NCBI RefSeq assembly: GCF_023015905.1
Contig: NZ_JALKBD010000007.1
Location: forward strand, 124,001-188,000
Length of the DNA: 64,000 bases
From: Arenibacter sp. F20364
Lineage (GTDB): Bacteria > Bacteroidota > Bacteroidia > Flavobacteriales > Flavobacteriaceae
Direction: 5' to 3'
Both the position numbers and the translations under genes were made by a program. Positions 7,726-16,436 of this stretch are shown here, piece after piece; position 1 is the first letter of the stretch, and each line of letters begins with the position of its first letter. The notes beneath the pieces were generated by a model. That model worked only from the letters and a program-made list of their open reading frames with translations, made no database searches and was not told the origin of the DNA.

Positions 7726-8583
7726 ATGAAAATAGCAGTAACATCGGCAAGTGGAAAACTAGGTGCTTCAATCATAAAACACTTGACACCGCTAATAGGA
7801 AAAGACAATGTAATCGGGATTGCCCGTACGCCTGCAAAAGCAAAACATCTCGGTGTGGAAATCCGGGAAGGCGACTACAACAGTCGTGAGCATTTTGACA
7901 AGGCATTGCAAGGGGTTGACGCAGTTCTTTTGGTGTCGGGAATGGATGATCCAAAAAAAAGGATACAACAACACCAAAATGTAATTGAAGCAGCCAAGGC
8001 CAATGGCGTTAAAAAAATAGTCTACACAAGTATTGTTGGAGATGAAAATAAGAACACCTTTAGCCCTATTGTTCAAAGCAATAGACAAACTGAAGCCGAC
8101 GTACAAAACTCAGGGCTTGATTGGGTGATTGGCCGAAATGGAATTTACATAGAACCAGATTTGGAATATCTGGACACCTACGTCAAAGATGGTGAAATTA
8201 GAAACTCCGCCGGAGATGGTCTATGTCCTTATACCAGCAGGGAAGAATTAGGATATGCATACAGCAAAATGCTAACGGAGGAAAAACACAATGGACATAT
8301 TTACAACCTTGTTGGGAAGCCCATAACCCAAAGTCAACTTGCAGATTATATAAATCAGATTTTTAATACAAAGCTTGTATACAACCCCATGACGGCTGAA
8401 GCCTATGCAGCAGAAAGAAAAGCGGCCTTGGGCGATTTTTTGGGAACCATAATAGCTGGAATTTATGAAGGCATCAAAACAGGTGCAAATAATGTAAGTT
8501 CAGACTATGAAAAGGCTGCGGGAAGAGAACATAAGGCACCTCTAGAAATGATTAAAGCCACAACAAACACCAATGAAAACTAG
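7726..8583 (+). CDS. NAD(P)H-binding SDR, QOR2/NmrA-type oxidoreductase
   Basis: 285 residues. The N-terminal Rossmann signature TSASGKLGASI, the GDYNSREHFDKALQGVDAVLLVSG segment and VKKIVYTSIVGD are typical of atypical SDRs of the QOR2 (YtfG)/TMR group, which reduce quinones or triphenylmethane dyes with NADPH. The TEADVQNSGLDWVIGRNGIYIE segment matches the substrate-side loop of that group. Cytoplasmic. Its 3' end overlaps the next frame by 11 bases if that gene starts at 8573. Confidence 0.85.
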   Translation: MKIAVTSASGKLGASIIKHLTPLIGKDNVIGIARTPAKAKHLGVEIREGDYNSREHFDKALQGVDAVLLVSGMDDPKKRIQQHQNVIEAAKANGVKKIVYTSIVGDENKNTFSPIVQSNRQTEADVQNSGLDWVIGRNGIYIEPDLEYLDTYVKDGEIRNSAGDGLCPYTSREELGYAYSKMLTEEKHNGHIYNLVGKPITQSQLADYINQIFNTKLVYNPMTAEAYAAERKAALGDFLGTIIAGIYEGIKTGANNVSSDYEKAAGREHKAPLEMIKATTNTNEN

Positions 8584-8635
8584 AAAAAATCAAGCAGTAG
8601 ATCTATATTCAAGAGGTGCTAACAGTTATAAAACA

Positions 8636-10015
8636 ATGATAAGAGCCAGTATCATTTTATTGGGAATTGTCTTTTTACAGGCTTGCCAAAATTCCCCGGA
8701 AAAAAATAGCGTTATCAAGTCGGAATTAGGACAGGAACACCCTAATATTACCAAACTTAAAGACCAGAGTGCTGAATTTACGCCGGAAATTATCAAATTA
8801 AATGAAAACGTTTATGTGGCCGTAGGATATGATGGTTCCAATACTTCAATGGTAATTGGAGAGCATGGAGTAGTCATAATAGATGCCCTTCGTGCCCTTG
8901 GTGCGGCAGAAACAGTTGCAGAAAAGTTCAGGGAAATAACCACTAAACCTGTACAGGCACTAATTTATACGCATGGACATAACGATCATACCGGGGGTGC
9001 CTCTGCTTTTGTTGGCAATGGCAAAAACGCTAAGATAATTGCAAGAAAAGGGTTTAAAGAGGAGTTGGAAGGAAAATCTCCCGTAGAGCCCATCTTAAAA
9101 AAGCGAAACGCGCGACAGTTTGGGCGGAATTTACCGGCCAAAGATATTATCAATAGAGGAGTTGCATCTGGTAGCACCTCAACGGACAGGGTTGGAGAAG
9201 GATATTTAGAACCAAATATTACATTTAAAGATTCTATATCAATTACCCTTGCAGGCATAAATTTTGAATTGTTCGCTGCCAATGGTGAAACCAATGACGC
9301 GCTTTTTGTATGGATACCATCTTTAGAATCCCTGTTCACCGGAGATAATTATTACAAGTCATTTCCTAACCTTTATGCCATTAGAGGTTCTCAATATAGG
9401 GATGTTAAATCATGGGGTGAATCCATAAAAAAAATGGGGAGTCTTCCTGTGCAATATTTGATCCCGGGCCATACACGCCCTCTCTCTGGAAAATCGATTA
9501 TCCACAATAATCTAAACAACTATTCCACAGCAATTTTAAGTGTTTACCAGCAAACAATTGATGCCATGAACAAGGGATATACGCTACAACAAACCGTTGA
9601 TAGTGTTAAGGTGGCAGATTCTCTATTACAGCAATCCAATTTACAAGAGTTCTATGGTTCGGTTCCATGGGGAGTTCGTTCTGTATTTCTCCATTATGTA
9701 GGTTGGTTTGATGGAAACCCAACTAACCTTTACCCACTTTCTTCCTCCTCGGAGGCCAAACATATTATTGAACTTGCAGGAGGTGGGAATCAGGTATTGA
9801 CACAACTCAATCAAGCGATTAATAAAGGTGATTATCAATGGGGGCTACAATTAGCTGATTATCTGCTTCAAACTGATTTTAAAAGAACGAAAGTTATAAA
9901 TGCGAAGATAGCGCTGTTAAGGGCTTTAGCAGCACAACAAATAAATGCCCCGGCAAGAAACTATTACCTCTCTTTTGCATATGAACTGGAGAAAAACAAC
10001 CTTGAACCTCACTAA
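8636..10015 (+). CDS. Alkylsulfatase-type metallo-beta-lactamase-fold lipoprotein
   Basis: I start at the ATG at 8636 because it opens directly into a lipoprotein signal (MIRASIILLG, then a lipobox ending in LQAC); a longer start at 8573 adds 21 non-hydrophobic residues and overlaps the SDR gene. The zinc motif THGHNDHTGG is intact, followed by downstream ligands in GETNDAL and IPGHTRPL. An alkylsulfatase dimerisation-like helical region follows (WFDGNPTNLYPL, LAGGGNQVL). At about 459 residues it lacks the C-terminal SCP2-like domain of SdsA1/BDS1 alkylsulfatases. Probably a periplasmic hydrolase of alkyl sulfates or a related ester. Confidence 0.8.
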   Translation: MIRASIILLGIVFLQACQNSPEKNSVIKSELGQEHPNITKLKDQSAEFTPEIIKLNENVYVAVGYDGSNTSMVIGEHGVVIIDALRALGAAETVAEKFREITTKPVQALIYTHGHNDHTGGASAFVGNGKNAKIIARKGFKEELEGKSPVEPILKKRNARQFGRNLPAKDIINRGVASGSTSTDRVGEGYLEPNITFKDSISITLAGINFELFAANGETNDALFVWIPSLESLFTGDNYYKSFPNLYAIRGSQYRDVKSWGESIKKMGSLPVQYLIPGHTRPLSGKSIIHNNLNNYSTAILSVYQQTIDAMNKGYTLQQTVDSVKVADSLLQQSNLQEFYGSVPWGVRSVFLHYVGWFDGNPTNLYPLSSSSEAKHIIELAGGGNQVLTQLNQAINKGDYQWGLQLADYLLQTDFKRTKVINAKIALLRALAAQQINAPARNYYLSFAYELEKNNLEPH

Positions 10016-10118
10016 TCATCGATTATGTTAATAGGTGGTATGGTCTTAAACCATTAAAATCAAATATATTCTAATAAAAAGCGAAACAGCTAAAAGCAGA
10101 ACCATTTTAGTGTCCCAT

Positions 10119-10256
10119 AAAAGCAAACTACCTCGGGGCAAGGCATTGAAAGGAACCTTATATTAGATTTCGAAGCCCGCTTGAATGGAACGGGCAGGCA
10201 ATCGTCGGAACACCTGCCTTCGGTAGGCAGGTTAAAATCTCGATTATCGAGTAAAA
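10119..10256 (+). repeat. Dispersed intergenic repeat, copy 1
   Basis: Shares its left end (AAACTACCTCGGGGCAAG) and right end with the sequence at 30845-30950, and its right end with the reverse strand at 49816-49850. The right end contains the hairpin CCTGCCttcgGTAGGCAGG, then TTAAAATCTCGATTATCGAG with the palindrome CTCGATTATCGAG. All three copies are intergenic. Confidence 0.75.
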
Positions 10257-10258
10257 GT

Positions 10259-10296
10259 AAAAAACGGTCCGAGTTTAAACTCGGACCGTTTTTATT
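10259..10296. terminator. Long perfect palindromic terminator
   Basis: Perfect inverted repeat ACGGTCCGAGTTT/AAACTCGGACCGT flanked by A and T runs, so it could end transcription in both directions. It follows the dispersed repeat and lies about 245 bases after the alkylsulfatase gene. Confidence 0.8.
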
Positions 10297-10466
10297 TTAA
10301 ATGGGTAAAAATGCTATCTTTAAATCCAATTATTAAACACTTGGGCTATAGTCTAAAAATAGCGTTCATATTTCGATAGATAAAAAAAACTAATATTCTG
10401 AACCGTCTCCCATTGAGAAAATTCAGTTATTCCATTAAGGGTCAGGGCAAATTAATCTAATTTTCT

Positions 10467-10532
10467 GTCTTTTGGTGCTGCCCCCTCCCTAAAGCCTGCC
10501 TGAACCGTTTTCGGGCAGGGGTGCCAAAAGAC
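10467..10532. repeat. Large imperfect inverted repeat
   Basis: Outer arms GTCTTTTGG (10467-10475) and CCAAAAGAC (10524-10532) enclose a second pair, GCCTGCC and GGGCAGG. The transcript could form a two-stage hairpin. No T run follows, so it is not an obvious terminator. Confidence 0.5.
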
Positions 10533-10672
10533 CTAAAAATTTTAGTTTTCGAGCCTAATAGCCATTTTAAACCAAAGCTATCATTCGAGCCGAAGTATTG
10601 CCCCCTAATATTAAGAGAATATGAACAACAAACATTTACTGGTGTATTGATCGCGAAAAATAAATTAAAAAA

Positions 10673-11257
10673 ATGAGTTCAAAACTAGTTGATAGGTTTT
10701 TGAATAGAGCTAATAAATGGAAAGCGGAAATGGTTTTATTGAGGGAAACCTGCCTTGATTGTGGATTAACGGAAGAATTTAAATGGATGCACCCCTGTTA
10801 TACGTTTCAAAGAAAAAATATTGTTTTAATTCACGAATTTAAAGAATATTGCGCCCTTCTTTTTCATAAAGGAGCCCTTTTGAAAGACTCCGATAATATT
10901 TTAATTCAACAAACGGAAAATGTACAAACGGCCCGACAAATTCGGTTTACAGACCCGCAGCAAATCATTGATTTAAAATCGACCATCACTGCCTACATAT
11001 TTGAAGCCATTGAAGTAGAAAAAGCAGGATTGGAAGTAAAAATGAAAAAGACTTCCGAATATATGATGCCAGATGAATTTAAAAAGGCCTTAAAAAGTAA
11101 TACCGATTTAAAAACGGCCTTCGAAGCATTAACACCTGGACGACAAAGAGGGTATTTACTACATTTTTCACAGGCCAAACAATCCAAAACAAGAGCGTCC
11201 AGAGTTGAAAAATACATACAGCATATTCTACAAGGAAAGGGATTAAACGACCAATAA
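10673..11257 (+). CDS. YdeI/OmpD-associated family protein with DUF1801-like domain
   Basis: 194 residues. The N-terminal part (EEFKWMHPCYTFQRKNIVLIHEFKEYCALLFHKGALL) is the DUF1801/YdhG-like fold. The C-terminal part (MPDEFKKALKSNTDLKTAFEALTPGRQRGYLLHFSQAKQSKTRASRVEK, residues about 127-180) is the YdeI tail, including the TPGRQRGY segment typical of the family. Cytoplasmic; biochemical role not established for the family. A related DUF1801 protein is encoded at 13733. Confidence 0.85.
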   Translation: MSSKLVDRFLNRANKWKAEMVLLRETCLDCGLTEEFKWMHPCYTFQRKNIVLIHEFKEYCALLFHKGALLKDSDNILIQQTENVQTARQIRFTDPQQIIDLKSTITAYIFEAIEVEKAGLEVKMKKTSEYMMPDEFKKALKSNTDLKTAFEALTPGRQRGYLLHFSQAKQSKTRASRVEKYIQHILQGKGLNDQ

Positions 11258-11374
11258 AAGAAGATGGAACAACCATGTCCCGACAAAAAATATGCCATAA
11301 AGGAAAACCATCCTGCTACCGGTCGGAGCCTCTTTCTCTAGCTTGGCCAAAAGTCTGGGTATTAAACCGAAAAA

Positions 11375-11875
11375 ATGAAAGCATTGGATAAAATCATTAT
11401 TCAGATCGAGCCATTGTCATCAGAAGATAGCAAAGCTGTTTACGACCTATTTAATAATGAAAAAGTGCTTAAGTCCTATCCAGAAAGACCAATCAAAGAA
11501 TTGGGCCTTACCAAGGGGTTTATAAAAAGAATAACCTCCAAAGGCAACTGGACCTGGAAAATTTGTGAGGAAAATAAGCCTGAATCATTTTTGGGCATTT
11601 GCGCTTTGCACCATCTGGACAGGAAAAACTACAGTATAGAAATTGGGGGCACCCTTCATCCCGACTACTGGGGAATGGGCCTAATGCTACAAGCCTTTGA
11701 ATTGATCATTGAAATTGCCAGGAATGATTTGAAAGTAGATCAAATAATTGGAAAAACCTCAACACAGAATAAACAGGCTATAAGACTGGTGGAGAAACTT
11801 GGATTTACCATAACCAAGACAAACCAAACTGAGACCCTTCTAATAAAAACAATGATCGGCAAAAAAATTCCATAA
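11375..11875 (+). CDS. GNAT-family N-acetyltransferase (RimJ/RimL-like)
   Basis: 166 residues. The pattern LGICALHHLDRKNYSIEIGGTLHPDYWGMGLMLQAFELIIEIA, followed by IIGKTSTQNKQAIRLVEKLGF, is that of acetyltransferase_3 (RimJ/RimL-like) proteins; WGMGLM replaces the acetyl-CoA P-loop consensus WGKGYA. The substrate (protein N-terminus, aminoglycoside or small amine) cannot be told from sequence. Single gene, closed by the terminator at 11906. Confidence 0.85.
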   Translation: MKALDKIIIQIEPLSSEDSKAVYDLFNNEKVLKSYPERPIKELGLTKGFIKRITSKGNWTWKICEENKPESFLGICALHHLDRKNYSIEIGGTLHPDYWGMGLMLQAFELIIEIARNDLKVDQIIGKTSTQNKQAIRLVEKLGFTITKTNQTETLLIKTMIGKKIP

Positions 11876-11905
11876 TAAACCTGCAAGCCGAAAGACCTTT
11901 ATAAA

Positions 11906-11945
11906 TAAACAATGCCCAGAATCCAAGACCCTGGGCATTGTTTTC
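11906..11945. terminator. Hairpin terminator between convergent genes
   Basis: Stem AACAATGCCCAG/CTGGGCATTGTT (11908-11919 and 11931-11942) followed by a T run on the plus strand. It lies between the acetyltransferase (plus) and the Gfo/Idh gene (minus), so it probably serves at least the plus-strand gene. Confidence 0.8.
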
Positions 11946-11996
11946 ACTCCACCGAACCATATGATTAAAATGGTTATTTCATGGAGTTACCTCTTA

Positions 11997-13334
11997 TTAT
12001 ACATTCTCTGGAACCTCAAAACCTTCACGATAATCACGTCTCAACATTCTATCCGCTTCAGCATCATTTATGAATGATTCAGATTTTGGATTAAAGGTCA
12101 ATACGCGATCCAATCTATAGGCAATATTGCCCAAGTGAGCCAAGCCAGAAGAAAGGTGTGCAGTTTCCACAGGACCGTTCAATATGGTTTTATCGCGCTT
12201 GCGAACCGCTTCTATAAAGTTGGCAAAATGTCCGTCTGTACCACCGGCACCACGGTCCATTCCTGTTCCTGACTCTCCTCCATCTTCACCAGATTTACCT
12301 GGCGTTCTGTCCTGTCCCAAGTACGTCTTATACTTATCATAACCATCTACGACCAAGATACCCTTATCGCCATAGAAAATATTACCTACTGTAGCACCTT
12401 CTTCGGTATTGGTACACCAAGGTCGTACTTCAAATTGTATGATCTTTCTTTCTTCTGGGTAGTTATAGACCGAAGTAAGTACTTCAGGTACTTCCTTACA
12501 ATCGTCCCAAAGAAATTTACCGCCCATGGAGGTAATCTTTGTTGGAAGCCCTACATCCAATCCCCACATACAAAGATCGGTTTCATGGATACCTTGGTTT
12601 CCAACATCACCATTACCGTAATCCCAGTGCCAGTGCCAATTGTAGTGCACCAAATTTCTTGTAAAAGGACGTTTTGGCGCCGGTCCTGTCCAAAGATCAT
12701 AATCTACACCGGCAGGAACAGGGGAGAAACCCTGATCACCAATATCACCTCTCCATCTAAAAACAATACCTCTTGCCATATAAACCCTTCCAATATACCC
12801 ATCGCGCATAAGGTTGATAGCCTCGTTAACCGCGGGTGAACTTCTTAATTGAACCCCATGCTGTACAATACGATCATATTTCGCAGCTGCTTCCACCATT
12901 TTACGGCCTTCCCAGATATTATGTGATCCCGGTTTTTCAACATAGGCATCCTTTCCAGCCTGACAGGCCCAAATTACCGAAAGAGCATGCCAGTGGTTTG
13001 GAGATGCGATACTAACTACATCTATATCCTTATTATCCATTACCCTACGAAGATCCTGCTCCAGTGCAACATCTTTATTGTAAGTTTCCTTAAAGGTTTT
13101 CTGGCGCTCCCGTAAAAGGTTCATATCAGGATCACATAAGGTGGTAACCTGGACATTCTTTTGCGCCATAAGGCCTTTGATATGGCTTTTTCCACGTCCA
13201 TTGACACCCAAAACAGCCGCATTGATACGGTCGTTGGCCCCGAAGACAGTGGAAGATATTATGGTCGGGGCAGCAATAACCGCCGATCCGGCCACAGCCG
13301 TTCTTTTAATAAAGGATCTTCTCGTTGATTTCAT
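11997..13334 (-). CDS. Gfo/Idh/MocA-family oxidoreductase, Tat-exported
   Basis: 445 residues. The N-terminus has a twin-arginine signal (TRRSFIKRTAVAGSAVIAAPTI). A Rossmann NAD(P) domain follows (AAVLGVNGRGKSHIKGL), with the family's EKP signature (DAYVEKPGSHNIWEGRKMVEA), then the C-terminal alpha/beta substrate domain (HWHWDYGNGDVGNQGIHETDLCMWGLD). Tat export of a folded, cofactor-loaded dehydrogenase is common for Bacteroidota members that act on polysaccharide-derived sugars in the periplasm. It stands alone; a LacI-type palindrome lies 230 bases upstream. The paralogue at 43532 has the same architecture. Confidence 0.9.
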   Translation of the reverse strand: MKSTRRSFIKRTAVAGSAVIAAPTIISSTVFGANDRINAAVLGVNGRGKSHIKGLMAQKNVQVTTLCDPDMNLLRERQKTFKETYNKDVALEQDLRRVMDNKDIDVVSIASPNHWHALSVIWACQAGKDAYVEKPGSHNIWEGRKMVEAAAKYDRIVQHGVQLRSSPAVNEAINLMRDGYIGRVYMARGIVFRWRGDIGDQGFSPVPAGVDYDLWTGPAPKRPFTRNLVHYNWHWHWDYGNGDVGNQGIHETDLCMWGLDVGLPTKITSMGGKFLWDDCKEVPEVLTSVYNYPEERKIIQFEVRPWCTNTEEGATVGNIFYGDKGILVVDGYDKYKTYLGQDRTPGKSGEDGGESGTGMDRGAGGTDGHFANFIEAVRKRDKTILNGPVETAHLSSGLAHLGNIAYRLDRVLTFNPKSESFINDAEADRMLRRDYREGFEVPENV

Positions 13335-13732
13335 TTGACTCTATATTTATATTAACTCTATTTACACTATTATTTTCACCAAAATTCCATTTTCCTGATT
13401 AAACCTTTAAGCCAAAAGTAAGGTATTCCTATTTTTCGTGAATAGTTCAGCCCCGATCCCTTCCGAAATCGGAGATACTTTTACCCGAACAAGGTGATAA
13501 GACCTTGGCCTCTAAAACAAAAGCTATTTATTTGTGCAATGAAAGTTAGCATATTTTTTTTATTCGTTAACGTTAACAAACAAACTTTTTTGTTATTTTT
13601 TTAACTTTATTGAATTATTCCGTAGAAAACGCTGCGTTTTTATCAATTGCTTCATAAATTAAAAGTGTACTTCTCTAGGAATAAATTGAAACAAATACTA
13701 GTTGAAGCATTATAACCTCCTAATTAAAAGCT
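13335..13732. other. Divergent intergenic region
   Basis: 398 bases between the minus-strand Gfo/Idh gene and the plus-strand DUF1801 gene. Apart from the palindrome at 13566-13577 I see only AT-rich leader sequence and no supported gene. Confidence 0.5.
13566..13577. promoter_or_regulatory. LacI-type operator candidate, perfect 12-bp palindrome
   Basis: GTTAACGTTAAC is a perfect palindrome with the central CG typical of LacI/GalR-family operators. It lies in the divergent region, 232 bases from the Gfo/Idh start and 156 from the DUF1801 start. No LacI-family gene is in the window, so the regulator would act from elsewhere. Confidence 0.4.
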
Positions 13733-14161
13733 ATGGCCAATTTACGCTTAAAGATAGATCCCAGAGTTGAATCCGTTTTCGACAATTACCCACCTGAAAT
13801 TAGACAAAAATTGGAATATCTGCGCAAATTGATCATTGACACCGCCCAAAAAACGGATGGACTAACACTACTTCAAGAAACCTTGAAATGGAGTGAACCC
13901 AGTTATCTTACCAAAAACGGAAGTACCATTAGGATAGATTGGAAACCCAAAAATCCTGATCAATATGCCATGTACTTCCAATGTACCACTAAGTTGGTCC
14001 CGACCTTTAAAATGATGTACCAAAATATGTTTCGGTTCGAAGGCAGCAGGGCCATTATTTTTCACATGAACGAAAGCGTCCCAACAGAAGAACTGGTAGC
14101 CTGTATTACCGCTGCCCTAACCTATCATAAGGTTAAGCATTTACCTAATTTGGGAATGTAA
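13733..14161 (+). CDS. DUF1801 domain-containing protein
   Basis: 142 residues. VFDNYPPEIRQKLEYLRKLIIDTA near the N-terminus and LKWSEPSYLTKNGSTIRIDWKPKNPDQYAMYFQC in the centre are typical of DUF1801 (YdhG-like, Nfu-unrelated) proteins. No catalytic residues are known for the family. Cytoplasmic single-domain protein, monocistronic. Confidence 0.85.
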   Translation: MANLRLKIDPRVESVFDNYPPEIRQKLEYLRKLIIDTAQKTDGLTLLQETLKWSEPSYLTKNGSTIRIDWKPKNPDQYAMYFQCTTKLVPTFKMMYQNMFRFEGSRAIIFHMNESVPTEELVACITAALTYHKVKHLPNLGM

Positions 14162-14543
14162 TTTTTGAATCAACTTAGAACACCTTAATATTGACACGCT
14201 TTGGGTTTCTGGAACACCTGAAAATTATGAGGAAAAATGTACACCGGGGAATTTTCAGAAGTATTTAAGTTGAGCCTATTTAAGTAAAATATAATGCCGA
14301 ACCAAAATAATTCCCTTCAAAAAACTGTAATTCCAATATTGGTACAAAATAATTACATAAAATATTAGAAAAAATAACGAAAGGCCACCCTTATATAGAG
14401 AACTTAAGCTAGATAGTAGTAAATTAGAGGGTTTCAGCTACACCTCTATATTGGTGTAGATTTACAGGAAATTGCTACTAAAACACATGCTTTTTATATA
14501 CTCAATGTTTATACTCAATGTTGACTATCATAAAATAAACATC
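14162..14543. other. Intergenic region with an imperfect stem-loop
   Basis: 382 AT-rich bases. A stem-loop at about 14414-14479 has an inner perfect arm pair CTACACC/GGTGTAG (14438-14444, 14453-14459) and an outer imperfect pair TAGTAGTAAATT/AAATTGCTACTA. It ends just before the pseudouridine synthase leader. No gene is supported. Confidence 0.4.
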
Positions 14544-15410
14544 ATGAAGCCGACCGAATCCCATACTGTTCCCGAACTACTTACTCCTATTCGCCTCCAA
14601 GAGTATGGTGTAGGTATATTCAATGCAGTTCAAACTAAATCAGCGTTAAAGAAAGCATTAAAGAAACAGTATATAACGGTTAATGATGTTATTGCTACTA
14701 CGGCCACTTTTGTAAATGGTGGAGAATGTATTGAATTATCCATTTCAAAAGAAGTCGCAACGAAGAAAAAACTGCACTTTCAACTTCAAGTCTTATTTGA
14801 AGACGATTACTTAGCAGTGATTCATAAACCTGCCGGTATAGTGGTCAGCGGCAATAGTTTTAAAACCATCGCCAATGCTCTACCTCAAAACATAAAGGAA
14901 AGTAATCTTCCAGATGCAACAACACCACAACCTGTTCACCGATTGGATTTTGCAACAACAGGTATTTTATTGGTTGGAAAAACGAGCAGTGGCATTCGTG
15001 CCCTTAATAAAATATTTGAAAATAGAGAGATTAAGAAAACCTATTATGCAGTTGCTATTGGTGAAATTAAGAATAGAGGAAAAATCACTTTAGAAGTTGA
15101 TGGCAAGAAATCACAATCGAATTATACGCTTTGCGAATCCGTCCCTTCAGAAAAATTCGGAAAACTCAATTTGGTTAAATTAGAGCCTGAAACAGGAAGA
15201 AGACATCAATTACGCAAACATCTATCGTATATTGGAAATCCGATATTGGGCGATAAAGAATATGGCATTGAAAATCTGATTTTATACGGAAAAGGCTTGT
15301 ATTTGCACGCCTATTCTTTAAAATTCATACATCCAATTACAAATGAAGAAGTCTACTTAACAGATGACTTTCCTCAAAGTTTTAAAAAAATATTTATTCA
15401 ATTAAAATAG
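14544..15410 (+). CDS. RluA-family RNA pseudouridine synthase
   Basis: The start is placed at 14544 (MKPTESH) because a longer start at 14472 only adds a repetitive AT-derived leader. About 288 residues: an S4-like N-terminal region (LTPIRLQEYGVGIFNAVQTKSALKKALKKQYITVN, residues about 13-48), then the catalytic domain with LYEDDYLAVIHKPAG-type motif, HRLDFATTGILLVGK (catalytic Asp in RLD) and LEPETGRRHQLRKHL. It isomerises uridine in rRNA or tRNA; the exact target site cannot be told. Monocistronic. Confidence 0.9.
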   Translation: MKPTESHTVPELLTPIRLQEYGVGIFNAVQTKSALKKALKKQYITVNDVIATTATFVNGGECIELSISKEVATKKKLHFQLQVLFEDDYLAVIHKPAGIVVSGNSFKTIANALPQNIKESNLPDATTPQPVHRLDFATTGILLVGKTSSGIRALNKIFENREIKKTYYAVAIGEIKNRGKITLEVDGKKSQSNYTLCESVPSEKFGKLNLVKLEPETGRRHQLRKHLSYIGNPILGDKEYGIENLILYGKGLYLHAYSLKFIHPITNEEVYLTDDFPQSFKKIFIQLK

Positions 15411-15504
15411 CGAAAACCATTGCCAATCGAGTAGAGGGATCAGCCATTTGCGGGTGAAGCCTACACTCAGGTGCCAAAGCATTCAAGAAAACATAACACC
15501 ATAT

Positions 15505-15984
15505 ATGAAAAACAAGATTAAAATAAAATTGGCCAGCACGGCGACTGATTTCTCAAATGCCAAAGAATTGATATTGGAATATGTTGCCTGGCTGGGTATT
15601 GATCTGTCCTTTCAAAATTTTGAAAAAGAAATGGAAGGCCTACCCCAAATGTACAGCCCTAGCGAAGGGGGGTTATTTATTGCCTATAAAGATGGGGATG
15701 CCGTTGGGATTGCAGGGCTCAGAAAATTTAGCGAACTGGATGGAGAGCTTAAAAGAATGTATGTAAAACCCAACAGTAGAGGTTTGGGATTAGGAGCGCT
15801 ATTACTAACAGCTTGTTTAGATGCTGCTAAAAAACTAAAATACCAAACTGTAAAGCTCGACACCGCCGATTTCATGAAATCGGCTATTAAAATATATACG
15901 GACAATGGTTTTGTGGAAATACCGGCATATCGCCATAATCCCCATGAATCTGCACGGTATTATGAACTAAGCCTAAAAAAGTAG
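15505..15984 (+). CDS. GNAT-family N-acetyltransferase
   Basis: The start at 15505 (MKNKIKIK) is preferred over an in-frame start at 15448, whose extra 19 residues have no family support. 159 residues with GGLFIAYKDGDAVGIAGLR, then ELKRMYVKPNSRGLGLGALLL, the R-G-x-G-x-G/A acetyl-CoA loop, and KLDTADFMKSAIKIYTDNGFVEIPAY. Closest in pattern to small YafP/MarR-associated acetyltransferases; substrate unknown. Confidence 0.88.
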   Translation: MKNKIKIKLASTATDFSNAKELILEYVAWLGIDLSFQNFEKEMEGLPQMYSPSEGGLFIAYKDGDAVGIAGLRKFSELDGELKRMYVKPNSRGLGLGALLLTACLDAAKKLKYQTVKLDTADFMKSAIKIYTDNGFVEIPAYRHNPHESARYYELSLKK

Positions 15985-16084
15985 ATATCTCCTATTGGGG
16001 TACTTCATAAAACACCTAAACTAGACAACATCATTCTTCTTTATAGAGTAATGTTGCACAATTTTCAATAATTATTTTTTATTG

Positions 16085-16100
16085 TTAGGAATCCTTACTA
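16085..16100. promoter_or_regulatory. Operator-like site 1 (thiol/MarR module)
   Basis: TTAGGAATCCTTACTA, overlapping the -7 box TATATTTG (16099-16106) of the gene at 16142. It differs from site 3 (reverse strand) at 2 of 16 positions and shares its core with site 2. Likely bound by the MarR-family protein encoded at 16755; inference from position and repetition. Confidence 0.6.
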
Positions 16101-16141
16101 TATTTGTGAGGCAATAGTGCAATAACCTAAATTTAATAACA

Positions 16142-16375
16142 ATGAAAAAATCGGTTTTTTATCACGCAGGATGCCCAGTTTGCATAAGTGCGGAACATGA
16201 AATCTTAGAACTCGTAGGAAAGGACAATGTAGACATTGTACATATCGGAACGAGCAAATCCCGTATTCCCGAAGCAGAAAAAGCAGGGGTTAAATCGGTC
16301 CCCGCCCTGGTCACACCCACAGGCAATGTACTTCACATCAATTTTGGCGCCTCCATGGCAGATGTAAAAGGATAA
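16142..16375 (+). CDS. Thioredoxin/glutaredoxin-like mini-protein (CPVC)
   Basis: 77 residues with a CPVC active-site motif at 11-14 directly after the first strand (KKSVFYHAGCPVC), and VKSVPALVTPTGN, the cis-Pro loop of the thioredoxin fold. It is shorter than thioredoxin (about 105) and near glutaredoxin/NrdH size. Predicted to be a cytoplasmic dithiol oxidoreductase. First of three genes that share operator-like sites and all encode Cys-pair proteins (with the DUF2024 protein and the MarR regulator). Confidence 0.75.
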   Translation: MKKSVFYHAGCPVCISAEHEILELVGKDNVDIVHIGTSKSRIPEAEKAGVKSVPALVTPTGNVLHINFGASMADVKG

Positions 16376-16392
16376 AAATTTATCCCAAATTG

Positions 16393-16408
16393 TTAGGATT
16401 CCTACTAA
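16393..16408. promoter_or_regulatory. Operator-like site 2 (thiol/MarR module)
   Basis: TTAGGATTCCTACTAA, 29 bases before the DUF2024 start. It has the TTAG...CTAA outer symmetry of the other two sites with one base fewer in the centre. Confidence 0.5.
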
Positions 16409-16436
16409 AATATATTAAAAATAAATAAAGAACACC

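Larger units (their letters stand above)
10016..10672. other. Long intergenic region with repeats and hairpins
   Basis: 657 bases without a supported gene. It holds one copy of a dispersed repeat (10119-10256), a strong palindromic terminator (10259-10296) and a second large imperfect hairpin (10467-10532), listed separately. The last 130 bases are AT-rich and likely carry the promoter of the gene at 10673. Confidence 0.6.
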
